In this document: positions 27,601 to 41,300 of the stretch, one piece after another | Layout of the letters: every line of letters begins with the position of its first letter | Position numbering within the stretch: position 1 is the stretch's first letter | Source: Malurus cyaneus samueli | Lineage: Eukaryota > Chordata > Aves > Passeriformes > Maluridae | Length of the DNA stretch: 64,000 nucleotides | Assembly: GCA_009741485.1 (NCBI GenBank) | Contig: CM019236.1 | Span: 61,380,736 to 61,444,735 of the forward strand | Direction of reading: 5' to 3' | Translations under genes and position numbers: made by a program | The notes under the pieces: generated by a model | Told to the model about the DNA's origin: nothing | Database searches by the model: none | What the model saw: only the letters and a program-made list of their open reading frames with translations

Positions 27601-30600
27601 AAACCAGACACTAATGCTGCAGAAGAAACTGATGGATGAATTTAATTCAAACATGTCGCCTCAACTACAGTGTACAAGCTTAAAGAACAGCCACGAATCT
27701 GATGAGTGCCACTGAGAACTGGATAGTTGCTTTTGAATCTGAGAAAAAGAACAGAAGCAGTTCTCCCTGTTTCTCTCCTGTAGGGAGTAATATTTTCCCT
27801 TTTGAAGTACCTACTGCCTTGAATTAGCTTTGCACCATCAACTTCCTCTGCACTCATCATGACATGAGACTACAATGAATCTTCTCCTTCCAGAGCACTG
27901 GAGTTTTCATTCCATGCTCTGTCCTGACTGTCCTTTAGGAATATGACCGTATAATCTGGCATACAGCGTGAGTTAAATCTCCAGACACTCTGCTCTTAGC
28001 AATGCAGGTTATGAAGTCCAGGACACTTCTAACTCAGTTCCAGCAGAAGTGACACAGCCACCTGCTCAAGATCTGGTCACAATTGTATGCATCCCTTGAA
28101 GGCATGCAGGCATAAATGGTTATTGAATTTAGTTTTTGAATAAGTAATTCCCATCTCACACATTCAATCTGTACTCACAGATTCAGATACAGCTCTTGGG
28201 AATCAGTTTATATGCACAAAGACACAGTTGCAGAGAAACACCTGTCCTTAACGGGCCCATCTCTCATTGTAATTATTTTTATTTTATAAAAACCTCTTTT
28301 TGTCAAAGAAATCTTCATGATCTATTTGAGATGCACTAAATTATTTATATTCTTAGAACAGGAAACCCTCAGAATCCTACCAGTTTGTTTTAATGTATAT
28401 ATTTAGTTTAACTGAGTTTATATATTTAGAAAGTAAATCATATTTAGAAAGTAGAAAATTAGTAGAGCCAGTGAAAATGTTAAATAAATCTGAAGTGTGA
28501 GCATGCTATGACACAGTTTTTAAATTTCTGTCTTCCCAAGCTGGAGTGGAGATTGTGTATTACAATGTGATTATGTATATATATTCTATATTTCAAATTG
28601 TATTATGATTTAAAATATTTTACTACTAAAGTAGGGAAGCGTTCATATCTTAAACAAGTCAGTTTTAGAGTGGAAGCCAATTGTAATTGTAATGTAATGT
28701 CTTCCAGCTGCAGTATTCCAGCAAAGCTTTTCCTGTTGGCTGCAGGATTTATGTTACGCTTAACCTTGAGCTGTTCTGGCAATGCAGGGCCCGGTTCCAC
28801 TTCTCCACTCCATCACGCTCACAGCAGTGTGAAGATACATCACCAACATGCCACAGTACGTGTATCAGGGCTCCCCTAGAAGGTGCTGAACATTTTGTTT
28901 GCACAGACAGCAAGTATGGCTCTTGATTCCCTTCTTCTTGCTTCCCCTAGCAATGTAGGACCTTTGAGATTTTGGTCTTAAAAATTTAAAAGATTAGCAA
29001 GAAAATGCATTGCACATTGTGGTGTCTTTTCACATTGAAATGACAATTTCTTTATAAGCTCAATATCCTCTTCCTTCAGTGCCCTAACTGTAACCTCAAT
29101 ATCCTATGTATTTAGCTTAAAGGAAGGAATTTGACTTAAAGCTAACAAGTATGAAGCCACCAAGGAAACCTAATCCTCCGTTGTGCCTCTATGTTACCCT
29201 TAGTATAAGACCACTGACTAGGAGAGAGAGACAAGACAGAGAATTCTGTCAATTTGATTCACTTATTTGGCAGGTTTAAGCCCTGTAAAAAGATACAATT
29301 TGAAGATATTTGACAACAGTACGGTAGAAGAGTGGAAGAAAAAAAATCTTTACGTCTTCCATACTGAATGTGTTGCATTGCCAGTCCATTTAAACATCCC
29401 ACTCTTCCTTTGTTGGAGCTTCACCACAAAATCAAATTCCCTCCCCTGGCTGCAGCCCGTGATGCTTGCAAAATATTAAGGCAGGAAGGGGTGGAAGGTG
29501 AGAGAGGAAAGAAAATAGCACAGAAAGAAAAATTAGTAAAAACAAGATGGAAGGGGGGCAGGGGAAGAAGGGAATAAAACCAGATTTTGAGATGACAGAA
29601 CATTCCCACAGACCCAAGACAGAGAAAAATAAGTTACAAACCACATAAAGAGTGCACTTTAAAATGCCTGGCTTATTTTCCTGCTTTTATTCCAATGAGT
29701 TGTAACTGGTCAGCATCCAGCAAAGACACCCTCTTAACTGGAGAAGACTTTCAATCATAACAAAACATACAGCTGCAGGCCAACTGCTGTTCTTCAGCCT
29801 AGTAATGCTACTTACGGGAGTAAGGCAAAAAGTGAAAAAAGTAGTATCTAATCAGAACTGTAGGGGGAAAAAATGAGTACATGTGGAAAAAGGTAATTTC
29901 CAAGTTGAAAACTAGCCATGACTAAGGCTTGAAATAGTGGAAAACAGTAAACAAATTCCTGTGAGATGAACTAACTTTGTGCCCTGCGATGAAAAGTAAT
30001 TGGAAAGTAAAGAAAACAAGTTGTTTGGAGCCAGAGCATAACAAAAACCGTCTCGGAGTCTCTGATCCCAGATAGCCCACACACTTCTGGTGCTAGGCAC
30101 CTCTTGGAAGAACAGTCTGTCTCCTGTTTGACTCAGGAGAGTTCACAGGAATTTTTAAATCACAGCCATCTCTGCTGAAGGGGGTCGAGAGAGACAAGAA
30201 CATTGCTGAATTGTGCTGCCCTTTCCAAATGCACGACCTCAAAAACTTGCCATTACATCACTAAGGTAGAGAGAGATCAGCATCATTACATACAGTTCTA
30301 CTGCTGTGGTGATCAATAGTAAAACTCAAAATTTATTATACAAGCACTTGTATGAAAAGCCTTTCTGAACTTTGACATTGCTTATTTGCAAATTCTGTCA
30401 ATCTCCTTTTTTTTTTTTTTTTTTTTTTTTTGTCAGGGTGTGTTACCTTTCTATAAAAGAATCCCACCTCCATCAAGAAATTTCCTGGAAACCAGTGGGT
30501 TCCCATCTTAGACACAAATTTATTCTGAGTTTAAATCCTATGCTCATTATCTCCATGAAGGAAGAGGTTGTATCTGCTTGAAACTTGTCCATCTTTCTTA

Positions 30601-32830
30601 ATTGCGCGAGCTGATCTAATGACTCTTGCGATACAAATAAATGTTTTCTTTTATGGGTCTCTGGGACATCATTCTTACTAATTTATGAATTATAAAAATT
30701 AATTACAAGACCCACCCTATCACAAAGACACCCTCCCCCCCATCATGATTGTCTGTAAGTCAATTACCTTCCTTGTGCCTCATCTGGAAATGTGATGCCA
30801 GAGGATGAGTCCATGGAAATTATTGACATATCTGGAAGAGCCAGTGGTAACACGAGAAGTTACCTGAGAAGTCAGAAGCTGGCTTGTGAAATCCTGTGCC
30901 AACACACAGGTAGCTAGTACAGACTCTGTTCTGTAGGAGAAATGCCAACAAGGCTGCAGCAACCCAAAAGCATTTAAGAGCCCAGTGTGTACCCCAGAAC
31001 CATGCTCCAGGGAGTGTGATGCAACAGATCTCTATAAATCAGCAAAAGAGAACTAATTGAGATATACCCATGATTCATTCAAATGAGATGGCAATACTGG
31101 CTCCTGTAACCCATGATGTCCCTACCCTAGCAGGCAAGGCCACGTACTTTGATCCATAATAGGAACTTCATGTACTTATTAAACAAAAATAAATCTCTTC
31201 TCAGCACTCCTAATGTTTGGTATAAATTATTTGCATCACAATAACATGAGTAGTAATAACTGAGAAATCAGCACTGCTTTTGACTGCTAAGTCATTGCCC
31301 TTTCACCAATCAATAATTCCAGATCTCTTCGAAGGGTACAGTTTCACAAGAGTCCTCAAGGAAATCTTGCATGTGGAAATCTTGTGTGCTCTTAGGAAGC
31401 AAAGACTATGAGTTTATTGAAGACTTCTATAAAATAGTCTTTTGAGATCTGATTTGTGTAGGCAGCTCTGACCTTAGGATCTCATGATTACTGCCAGTAG
31501 AACTGCTTGATCCGAGGTCATCATTTTTCCTTCTTTTCTGCATGGTCTCTCACCCAGACCTATTCAAATTCTCTTTATTTAAGCATGGCATCATTTCCAT
31601 GAACGCAGAGTGGGGCATAGTATGTTGGAATACCTGTGTGCTAGATTAATATGCTGCTGCTTTTCATCAATTTCATGAAGCCGCCTTCAAGCCACTGTAT
31701 TTATTTAATGGCAAGGTCAGAATGTCTGTGTAGAGGGTTAAAGCAATCACTAGTAGTTCCAAATTGTTCTATTGGTGAGTACACCAGCTACAACATCAAA
31801 ATGTTTCTTTCTTCCCAACCTAAATCCAAAGGAGGAGATTTACAGTATAATTGGTTGCTGCTTCACTCTTTTTTTGAGTGTGACCTTACTGGCTCATGTT
31901 CCACCTTGCACCAAGAAAGGCTGACAGTATGCATCACTCTTCCTGAACTCTAGTGATTTATTGTTCTGCATGTAACAAACCTGGTGCTAATTTCAGTGTA
32001 CCTAAATATGCAAAACTGGGGACTGGCGGCTCAGAAATACCTTCAACCTACCAATAGGCTCCAGCCTTTGAAACGTGTTCAATCAAACAGAGCTGAAGAC
32101 AGCAACTCATTTTTGTCCATTTCAAAGCACTGGTGAATGTTGGTTTTGACTGCCCCTCACAGAACTGCACAAATGTCTTCACACACTAATCCCAGTGAGC
32201 CTGTGGTCCATGGCAAAGCCTGAGCTTTGAAATCTCTCTGGTTTATGGTATAGCTGGCTTTCAACTGGGGTTGTAAATACAAGGTAGTGGCACTGTGAAA
32301 ATGTGATTATTGGCAATTGTTTCGGATTTTTCAAGTGACAAGAAGAAATACCTGACAGCTGGAGAGCAGCACCTATTTCAAAGAAATACCTTATAATTAC
32401 AGTAAGCATTTAATGTTACAGTGATTCCATGACTCACTCATCTGCTTGGGCTCCTCTTCACTAGCTGTTCTGCAGCTGAAAATAAAGGAATTCCAAAGGC
32501 AAGTCAGTATTTGGCCTTGTTTTGTTTAGAATTAACTGGTTTCCAAAGCCCCACCTTTATTTTAGTATGAGTCTATGGAAAGAATTTTTCATTTGTTTTG
32601 TATAATTTTCAGCTCTGTGGAGAAGACTGGCACAAGTGTTTGGGAATTTTTGATCATGAAGTTGCTTTTATTGAATGTTATGCTTGTGACTTCAGAGTCA
32701 AAGACTACTAAAAATATCTAACATTATTTCTTTTGGGAGTGGGCAGTCTCTGTAAGGGTCTATTTGGTATTTCTAAGTCCTATTTTCAACTTTAAATCTT
32801 TCAATAGAAGGGTGAGGCAACTGAATGGTA
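24601..32830. other. Intergenic AT-rich DNA without recognised exons
   Basis: No exon, RNA gene or transposon was recognised. The open frames are short, with no domain motifs. A 25-base poly-T run is present at 30,407-30,431. Confidence 0.55.
30407..30431. repeat. Poly-T run of 25
   Basis: An uninterrupted homopolymer with no recognisable retroposon next to it. Confidence 0.95.
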
Positions 32831-33250
32831 CATCATAGAATGGCCTGGGTTTAAGGGACCTTAAAATTATCTTGTTCCAACACCTCTGCCATGGGCAGGG
32901 ACACCTCCACTAAACAAGGTTGCTCAAATCCCTATCCAGCCTGGACTTGAGCACTGCCAGGTTTGGGACATCCACAGCACCCTGTGCCAGTGCCTCACCA
33001 CCCTTGCAGTAAAGAACTGCTTCCTAATATCTAATTGAAACTTATTCCATTTCAGCTTGGAGACATTCTCTCTTTTCCTGTCTCTACAGTTCCTGATGAA
33101 GGGCTCCTCTTCAGCTTGCCTGTAGGCCTCTTCAGATGCTGCAAGGTTGCCATGAGGCTTCCACACAACCTTCCCTGCTCCAGGTTGAACAGACCTGACT
33201 TCCTTGGCCTGTCTTCACAGTGGTTATATGTGCTCCAAAAGAGCATTTGC
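32831..33250 (-). mobile_element. CR1 LINE 3' end, minus orientation
   Basis: A reverse-oriented, 5'-truncated CR1. The left edge, CATAGAAT, is the reverse complement of the ATTCTATG tail. Reading the minus strand from the right gives the C-terminal part of CR1 ORF2, including KLKWNKFQLDIRKQFF and ARVVRHWHR at about 33,060-32,980. These correspond to the family's conserved LDIRKKFF...RVVRHWNRLP ending. The copy is frameshifted and inactive. Confidence 0.93.
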
Positions 33251-36206
33251 GGTCATTATATTTTAGCTTTCCAGGGAAGATGATATTTTTTAAGGCTGCA
33301 ACACGGACACAGTTTAGCTAAATGAATTGAAAAGAAGCACAGGGTTTTTACAATATTTTTGAAGAGCTGTCTGCCCTGTCTGGCAGAAGACCACTGATTT
33401 CTTTGTGCCTCAATTCCCTTCTAGTTAAAGAACTTCATGTTACTCAACTGCTACAGACATGAAATATTGGACTCAAAATTTAGGAATTCAGGTGCTGAAG
33501 CAGTTGAGGCTATACCAGATACTTAGGCAAAATCTAGCTTGTTTTACGAACAACAGTCAAATTCTCTCTAATTCACACTCTAAAGTAATTCTCTTCAGGG
33601 CAAAGCTGCATACCTGCCTCCAGGTTGAAACACGGGAAGAAACATTTTTCAGCAATCTTATTTCATCAGAGTGCCCACAGTTAAAAGGGGATGTGTTGCT
33701 GGGGCATCTTTTTCAGCTGGGCAGAGAAGAGGAGGTTTCTTTTACTGACTGTACTCTCAGAGCTTCCCAAGACAGCGACTTAAAATGAAAATCAAATAAT
33801 TTGCATTCCCAATATGATTAAAAAAAAAAAAACAGGGAAAGAACCAAGAGATCCTGAGGATCTGAATCTGAATACTGAATGGGAGCAGAGAACAAGGTGT
33901 AGCAGCCTTTTGCAGCAGAATTTTTGTCTTCTGGTCAGGGAATACGTTTTTCTCATGGTAGCTTGGTGATTCATGTGATTCATGGATCTCAGGGCAACTG
34001 GCCAGATAAGAGTAGCATGTGCCACACAATCCTCTTATGCTGTTCCTCTAATCTAATTAATCTAATTTTGAATAATAAAGAAGGGCAGGGTTAATGATAT
34101 TTCTTCTCCTAAGAAATGCATTAATTCACATGTAATCAATCATCATGTTTTAAAATGTTCTTCATTACCACTGACTACAGGTCAACCAATCAGCTAAACT
34201 AAAACTAGGAGAAAGCACAGGGGCCTGAAAGAGTAGTATAGGCATGAAAACAAACCAAATCAGTGAACAGCCTATACACTTTACCTTTGTGGTTCAGGGA
34301 AGAAGTTTTTCCTACTGGGAAGTGAAGTGCAAATAGACTTGATGTTAACATTATGTGTTCCTCTCAACCTGCAATGGCAGGAAGGAGGTACACCTTAATA
34401 AAGCAGTTGAGTTTTAAGATAAAATAATGTACTTATTTGACTATACCAAAGGTTTCTAGTGAATTAGAGAGTAAAAGCAAAGAGGAAACTGATGTGAAAA
34501 AGGCATAAGATGTTTCATTACTTGTTAACTCCTCAAATGTTTTAGTGTGACATGAACAAAAGATCAGTTGGGTCAGAAGAGTTTGTCTATCCCTATTTTG
34601 GGGGTCATTCATCCCTGTAGAAATACACTACAGTGTTAAGCACCACAGGGTTCAAAAGTTTGAGATAAAATTATTGAACAAAGCTTCACAGGAGCTGCAA
34701 GTGCCAGAACTAGTCTTGAAGACCGCACAGTCGACCCGTGGTGGTTTTGCTTCCTTTACCAGACATTCTGAATGGAACCACTCTCCATTCACTGAACATA
34801 AGACTCTGACATTCAAGGACAGTGAAATCCTTCATGAGCTAAACTGGCAAGAGCAAAGTATATGCTATGGTTGAAAAGCACTGAGCTTCTGCTTGATTTG
34901 TTCTGTTTGTCTCTGCAAACAGTCACTGTAGGCAGGTCACCTCTTTTACCCCTGGGAAGGCTATATTCTTGCAACACAGCTTTCTCTCAGTCATGAGAGG
35001 AGTGTGAAAAAATAACTACAGGGATTAGCTAGTGAATAGCACATCTTGTATCTTTGTGGTTTAAGAAAAAAAACTGTATTGAAAGAAGGGCTATATATAG
35101 GGTGGATTTTTGATTCTGCTGTGCTCCTCTATACATCAAAAACAGACAATTATGAACAACGTTCAAATGTCAAGAGACTCCACTACCACCCAGGCTTAAA
35201 TAACAGATCAAACTGATTTGAGTACGCCAGGAATTTATAGCGAGTTAGACACAAGTAGCTCTGTGCCCAGTTATCCACAAGGACATGAAGAAACCCTTTA
35301 TGCAGCAAGGGACCCTCTTTGAGCAGCAATTTCTTTAAGAGGCTTTAGAGGTCCCAAACCCTAGCATATGGAGAAAAAGAGCTGCTCATTTGCTGGTTAT
35401 ACCTAAGTGAAGCACCCTCCCACCGACCCTCCCCGCCCACCAACATGTCTCTAGTTTCAGTGTATTTAGCCCTTAGCTGCAACCCAACAAACTGAGAGAG
35501 CATTTCCATTGCCGGAGAGCCTGCGCTGTCCTCTTTTCCCTTGCATATGGCATTTGCCTTCCCAGTGACTCTTCGCTATAGAGCCTTCCATCTAAAACGT
35601 TTTTGATAAAGAATTTCTTTTCTTGCTAAATATTTAGTAATAACACTCCAAAACAAAACCAAAAACACCATATCATTGGAATTTGCTGAATTCATGTAAA
35701 TATTGCACTTCACTCCTGGCATTACTTTGCCTCCTTATGTCTTTCTCTTGCAGCTCCTTCACTGAAGTCTTGGTTAATGCATCAAATTGCAATTAGACCA
35801 AGTTCTTCCTGCTGTTACCAGCCTGAATGGCTTGAGGCAGTATCTCTCACCACACAAGGATCTTAGCAGTAATCCAGGTAAATATTAAACTCTCTTCAAT
35901 TTACAGTGACACTGTTCAATAGCACCTTTCCAGGTAAAAGCATATGAAATGCTGAACATCTGTTCATTGTGCAATGAGGGCTAATTGTCAGCCTACAGCA
36001 TATCGCTACCTCATCAGATGAGCAGTTAACACTATTCCAAAGCTCAGGAACATTCATATGCTAGAGGGTTTAATACTTTGGCTGTTCAGCTGTAATAGTG
36101 AGCAAGTACTTATTTGCTATTACTAGTTTCTGTGTTTTAAACCACCAGCAGTTATATGAACTATTCAAAAAATAAGTGATTCTCCAGCTCTTTATAGTAC
36201 TTGTTG

Positions 36207-36231
36207 TTTTTTTTTTTTTTTTTTTTTTTTT
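36207..36231. repeat. Poly-T run of 25
   Basis: An uninterrupted homopolymer in intergenic DNA. Confidence 0.95.
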
Positions 36232-37661
36232 AAATACTGCTTTTAATAGGTAGTAGTTTTATATTTGTGCTGTTCAGAGCATTTGATGCGTGGCTAGCTC
36301 TTAGGAAGTGCCCAAGGTAGTGGCGGTGTTCTAAGGACTCTGGACCCAATTAAACATTTCTCTTGAGGTTTCCTGTGTTTGTACCCTTTATGTTGGGCAG
36401 GCTACCACCCATGTGTTGAGGTATAGACAACATCAATATGTGGTAGGTACCTTCTCCTGAGACACTCAAATTCCTGTATGCTTCTATGGACTATATGATA
36501 TCATGTTTACCACGGCTGAACAGTATTTGGGATGATTTGGGTAGATTGTTGCTATCACTTCTAGCCATATTTCCTCTGTCCCAGTTGCTAGGCATGTGTG
36601 TGACTAGCTGGAGTACTATGTGGGGTTCTGTAAGTGTGGATCTTAGCACAGCTAGCTGCTGTCATCACTACTGTGCCTTCTTGGCTGTCTGGCTCATCTT
36701 CTCTTTCCCCTGGCCTGACTGAACGTGTGGTCTACAAGTTATGGGGTTTATTCTTTAATTCTACCTACTAAGAAAATGCCTGATGAATATGGTGTAAATG
36801 AAGTTAGTTAAATGAAACTGCTAATTTTCTGTGAGAAGAATGAGAACAAGAGGGAATGGGTGCAATGCAAGACATTTTGTGTAAACATAAGCCTTTTTTA
36901 CTGTGAGGGTGATGAAACACCAGAAGAGTTTGCCCAGAGGGGCTGCAGTGCCTCAGTCCTTGTAGATACCCAAAATCCAACTGGATGTGGTCCTGAGCGA
37001 TGTGCTGTAGGTGGGTGACCCTGCACAAACAGGGCAGCCAGGCTGCCAGCCTCAGATTGTTTCTGATGCTCTGACACTTTCACAGCAAGACATAGGCTCA
37101 TTCAGAAATGGTTACATTTTCTGAAAATTTTACACAACCTCCCTGGAAATGGGGTCTCATAAAATAAATATTTTCTGGGCTTGTCAATACAGAGGGAAAT
37201 ATGTGACTCATCTAAAACCAATACTGCTAAAATTTAAACTGTTGTCTGAATAACTAACTAGTTAGTTCTAGTCTAGTCACTTATAAGACTAGAATTGCTA
37301 CACATTTCCTACTTGAGAATACGTTATTAACTTCATTAAATTAAAGGGATATCCTCCGTGCTGATTTTTGTATGTTTAATTACAGTTAACTCTTTTCAAG
37401 AAGGTTTTTTCCCTCTGACTAAACCTGGAGGATAAAACTAAACATCAGCACACTCAGTGGCAGAACTCCCCCCTAACTTAATTTGAGTCAGGATTCTTTG
37501 CATATTTGAAATACTTCCAGCTTTTAAAAGTCTTTTCTAACAGTGGATTACTTGGAAAAGATTTAGATGTTCATGAGGAATGTGGATTTTGGTAGTGTGA
37601 TGGTATTTTTGTTACCAAGAAAAAAATGCTGAAAACTCTGAAATCTGTGCACAAATCCAGT

Positions 37662-37667
37662 TTTATT
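37662..37667 (-). terminator. Candidate CDO1 polyadenylation signal
   Basis: On the minus strand this reads AATAAA, about 700 bases beyond the CDO1 stop codon. That distance would suit a 3' UTR of ordinary length. The hexamer is common in AT-rich DNA, so this is only a candidate. Confidence 0.25.
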
Positions 37668-38363
37668 TCAGTTTTCTTCTTCGTTAGCTACAAAAATACA
37701 TTGGAAACTGGACATTAGCTGAATTAAGTATGATTAGTCTTCTTAAAAGCCAAATCTCTGTGCAATCACTTGAAAATCATTGTGCATGAAGCATTTCTCT
37801 GCTTCTATTTAAAACAAGATCTGACAAATTTAATTGTAAAAAAAAAAGTAAAAAATGCATAAAACTTCAAGATGGGCCTTGAGCATTAAAACCTATAAGA
37901 CTTAAAAAAAAAAAAAAAGCGCTGCTGTTAGTTGTATCTACTGTACTACCCATAGGTACAAGTGACTGGAAGCTTAAAAGTTTATATAGTTACTAATTAC
38001 ATTGAGAGTATACGTACCCATATGTCTATTGAGAAGAGTCAGATGTTTAAAAACCCTATTACTGATATTCTCAGTGTGATATTCAAAGTGGAGTTTGAAA
38101 GGCACTAGAATTAGAAAACAAACTACTTAATTCTAACAGGAGCCTAAGAAAAGGCATCTAACCTCTGAAGCAGATTATGGCACTAGTTAGCTTAGTGTCC
38201 CATAATTGGCATTTGCTCGAGGAAGCTGCGCGCGCTCTGGAGGCTGCCCTAGTGTACTCCAATGGTCAAGGTGTTGAGATAGCTCTCTCAACCTTAGCCA
38301 TGCAAGTCTTCTATCCCCGGTTAAACATTCAGCAGGTCTTATGCAAACACATGCTGGTGCTTT

Positions 38364-38393
38364 TCAGTTGTTCTCCTGCGGCGTTCCTGTTGC
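38364..38393 (-). CDS. CDO1: CDO1 exon 5 with stop codon
   Basis: A very short terminal coding exon preceded by a TTTCCTTTCAG acceptor. In the phase left by exon 4 it reads ATGTPQENN and stop. It matches the end of vertebrate CDO1, which in human is ATSGSLENN. Its small size makes it easy to miss. Confidence 0.85.
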   Translation of the reverse strand, partial: ATGTPQENN

Positions 38394-41300
38394 CTGAAAG
38401 GAAAGACGACACGTTGTTGCTATAAGGAAAGAGACAGTCACTGCCTATTTCATGGTCTCATCATGGACCTTTGTTCTCAGAGTAGCTCAGCACCTTAATA
38501 TCTTGGAGCATGTATTTTCAGTGTTCCTTGCCTGAGTTTTGCAGAAGCACTATGCACCTGATAAAGTGACCCTGTCCTTCGGCTCTGGGTGACCATGAGT
38601 AAGCCTGCAACAGAGGGGACTGTTGGGGAGTGCTTCCTCCTTCAGGCTGTCTTCTCTCCCCAGTAGTTTGCTCTACTGGATTTTGACAGAAACTTGTTGA
38701 ATTTGCCGTCCAGCTTGGAAGGCAGGCTGCAAAAAGATACTGCCTCCACCTGCAGAATTCCTGTCAGAAGGAACTGGTGCGCTGTGACACCCAAGAAAAA
38801 ATCAGTTTTCCCTCTGTGAACTTTCCAATCAGTATTCTCATGGTTTGTACCTGAATTCCCCATGGCAAGTCCTTTGACACATATACTATTTTTATTATTA
38901 AGCCTATAAAACTTATTAAGTATTTCCTGGAGAGTTAGTTAATCGAGGCCAGAAGTCACAGGGATTTACCTGTGTGTTTTACCTGAAAGGTAATTAAGAC
39001 CAAAAGGAAGCACTGAATGTGCTTTAGTTAGGCAGATCTTCTCACTCATAAAAGATACACAAATATACTTTACATTACTCTCTTGGCATTTAAAATTTAT
39101 AACTCTCTGCCACCCTATGTCCTTTTGTGATCTGGTAAGCAGAAGAAAGTTTGTTTTCCAGTCAGTTCTCCATAAACCAAGTCACTGAGACCAGAAGCTT
39201 TTTGTACCATGAAGTCATTTTAGGCAGCTGGATGGTCCAGACTCACTACCACTTTCTTCCTTAACGGAATTCCACTTACAGGAATTCATGAAAGAGACCC
39301 AGTGATTAAGATTTAGCTTCTTCCTGTAAGCCAGATCCACTTTCCCACAAATGGTGAAAATACTGCCAGATGGTTGCAGACCCAAGTAGGGAAACATTCC
39401 AAATCAAAATATCTATTCTCTTACTATCTTAAGTACCTCATATTCAATAAAGGCTTAAAACAAAAAGTAATTAAACAAAACACAGAATCCTTGCATGAAT
39501 TTTTTTCAACATTCTTTCCTTCAATTACCCTTTAAAATCTGAACTAAAAATTTAAATTTACTTTCTTAAGGATCTTCCAAACTCGAGAAGGTCAAAATTA
39601 GTGTTTCAGCTCTTTGGTAATTTTACAGGTTTAAAAGAAATAATTTACATGGAACTTCTCAACTATATAAAACTTTAAATGGATCTTTCTAAGCACTTTA
39701 GGAAACTCCTGAGCACTGAATTTCTAGCTTTAATGGAAAATGAAATTGTTCAGTATTTAACAAAACTAAACAGTATTTGAACCTCTGTGGCTGAGCACCA
39801 AGAATCAGTCTTTTCTCCACATGTAATTATTTTTCCCAACGCATGGAATAGTGCTGAAACCCTATTAACCTCTCCCAGATGTCCTAGCTTGGTTGTCCCA
39901 AAAATGATCTGAAGATTTCTTTCCTGTCCAAACAAAATCTCACGCCATTTCTCAAGAATGCAGAGAACAATCGGCCTACTCTCACCATCAGAGCAATACT
40001 TACTGTGGGAAAATTGTGATTTTAAAGTATTAAATTGATTCAAGAAGTCTTTATGAGAAGCTATGAGGTTTAAAACCTCTTGAAATGTGATCTTTTTTGG
40101 CAGAACAATTTAGGCAGGAAATGTTACACCTGACTAAAGCTGGCCAAAACAATGTGGCTTCTTCACATTTTCCGTTGACTAGGTTGCATTTACCATCATT
40201 TGCTGCCTGAAGATGCTTAACAAGCAGCAGACATCTCATTAATCCTCCTCTTTGCTCATCTCCTGACGTGATGAAGGAGGGGTAGGCTACAAACGGGGAA
40301 TTCCACACAAGGGGAGGGCAACTTGACCAATCAAACAAGACTCGGAAACAAGTTTTATCTGTCCCTAGATGGGGATGGCTGGGGAAGGGCCAGCTGACCC
40401 TTGTGCCTGTCCCAGGCAGTGTCACTGTGTGCAGGCAGGAGGGCAGGCCCTGGTGCCCATACCCACAGGGCTCAGAGCCTGGGTCGGGTGAGGAGCGTCT
40501 CATCCCGTACTTACGCAGACAGTCCTTTCTCCAAACTGGCTGTAGAAGGTCATTGTGACTTTGTGCTTGTGTCCAGTCCTCTGGTCAAAGGTGTTGCAGG
40601 TGTCGAAGGGTGGGCTGTACAAATGCAGGCTGACAGCAGTCTCTGTGTGGCTTATGTTCTCCACACGGTGAAGGCCAATGGAGTCTACACCAGAAAAGGA
40701 AAAAAATGATAAGATGTGTTGTCAGGAAGATCAAATGAGAACTCAATTGCCTGGAAAAAATGCTTCATAAACTGTAACTCAAGAGAAATTAGGCATGCCC
40801 ACATTTTTATGGGCAACAACCAACAGGGAATGGTTGTTCTCTAGCACAGATTCCTAAATACACTGGTAATTCAAAATGCATTATCACCTTCCACAGTTCA
40901 TGTCATTTCTAGATTATCCACAACAGAAATCTCAAGAAAACTAAAGAATGCGATACTATAAGTAATTTTCTAGTTCTCATTCCCAAAGGATTTCAAGTCC
41001 ATTTACTTTCCTAGGAGAGCCATTGCTACACATGCTCCAGATGCAGGAAGGTGGTAAAAGCTTTTGTGTTCCTAATTCTTCACAAGTAACAAGGATATCA
41101 GTCATATTAAAAGTCAGCTACATGCATTTGGGGCATGGACTTATGGGCAGAGATGTCTCTCTTCTACTGCAGGCATCTGTTTCCTAATTATCCTTCCAAT
41201 TTGTTGGTTTGGAGAACATGTTTTTCATTTGTTTACCTTTCCAATAAGATGACTAATTAATAGTGACTGGAATACTTCCAATCATGTCTGAATAGCAAGC

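Larger units (their letters stand above)
33251..38363. other. Intergenic DNA, right part probably CDO1 3' UTR
   Basis: No coding exon was recognised. The part just left of the CDO1 stop codon must hold that gene's 3' UTR, whose end is not defined by the sequence alone. It contains a poly-T run at 36,207-36,231 and an A-rich run at about 37,905-37,918. Confidence 0.5.

Noticed and set aside
32924..33283. Open frames near 33 kb
   Set aside because: They belong to the minus-oriented CR1 (C-terminal LDIRKQFF segment) or lie antisense to it.
40051..40503. 150-codon minus-strand open frame just below CDO1 exon 4
   Set aside because: It starts in the intron after the exon 4 donor and matches nothing.
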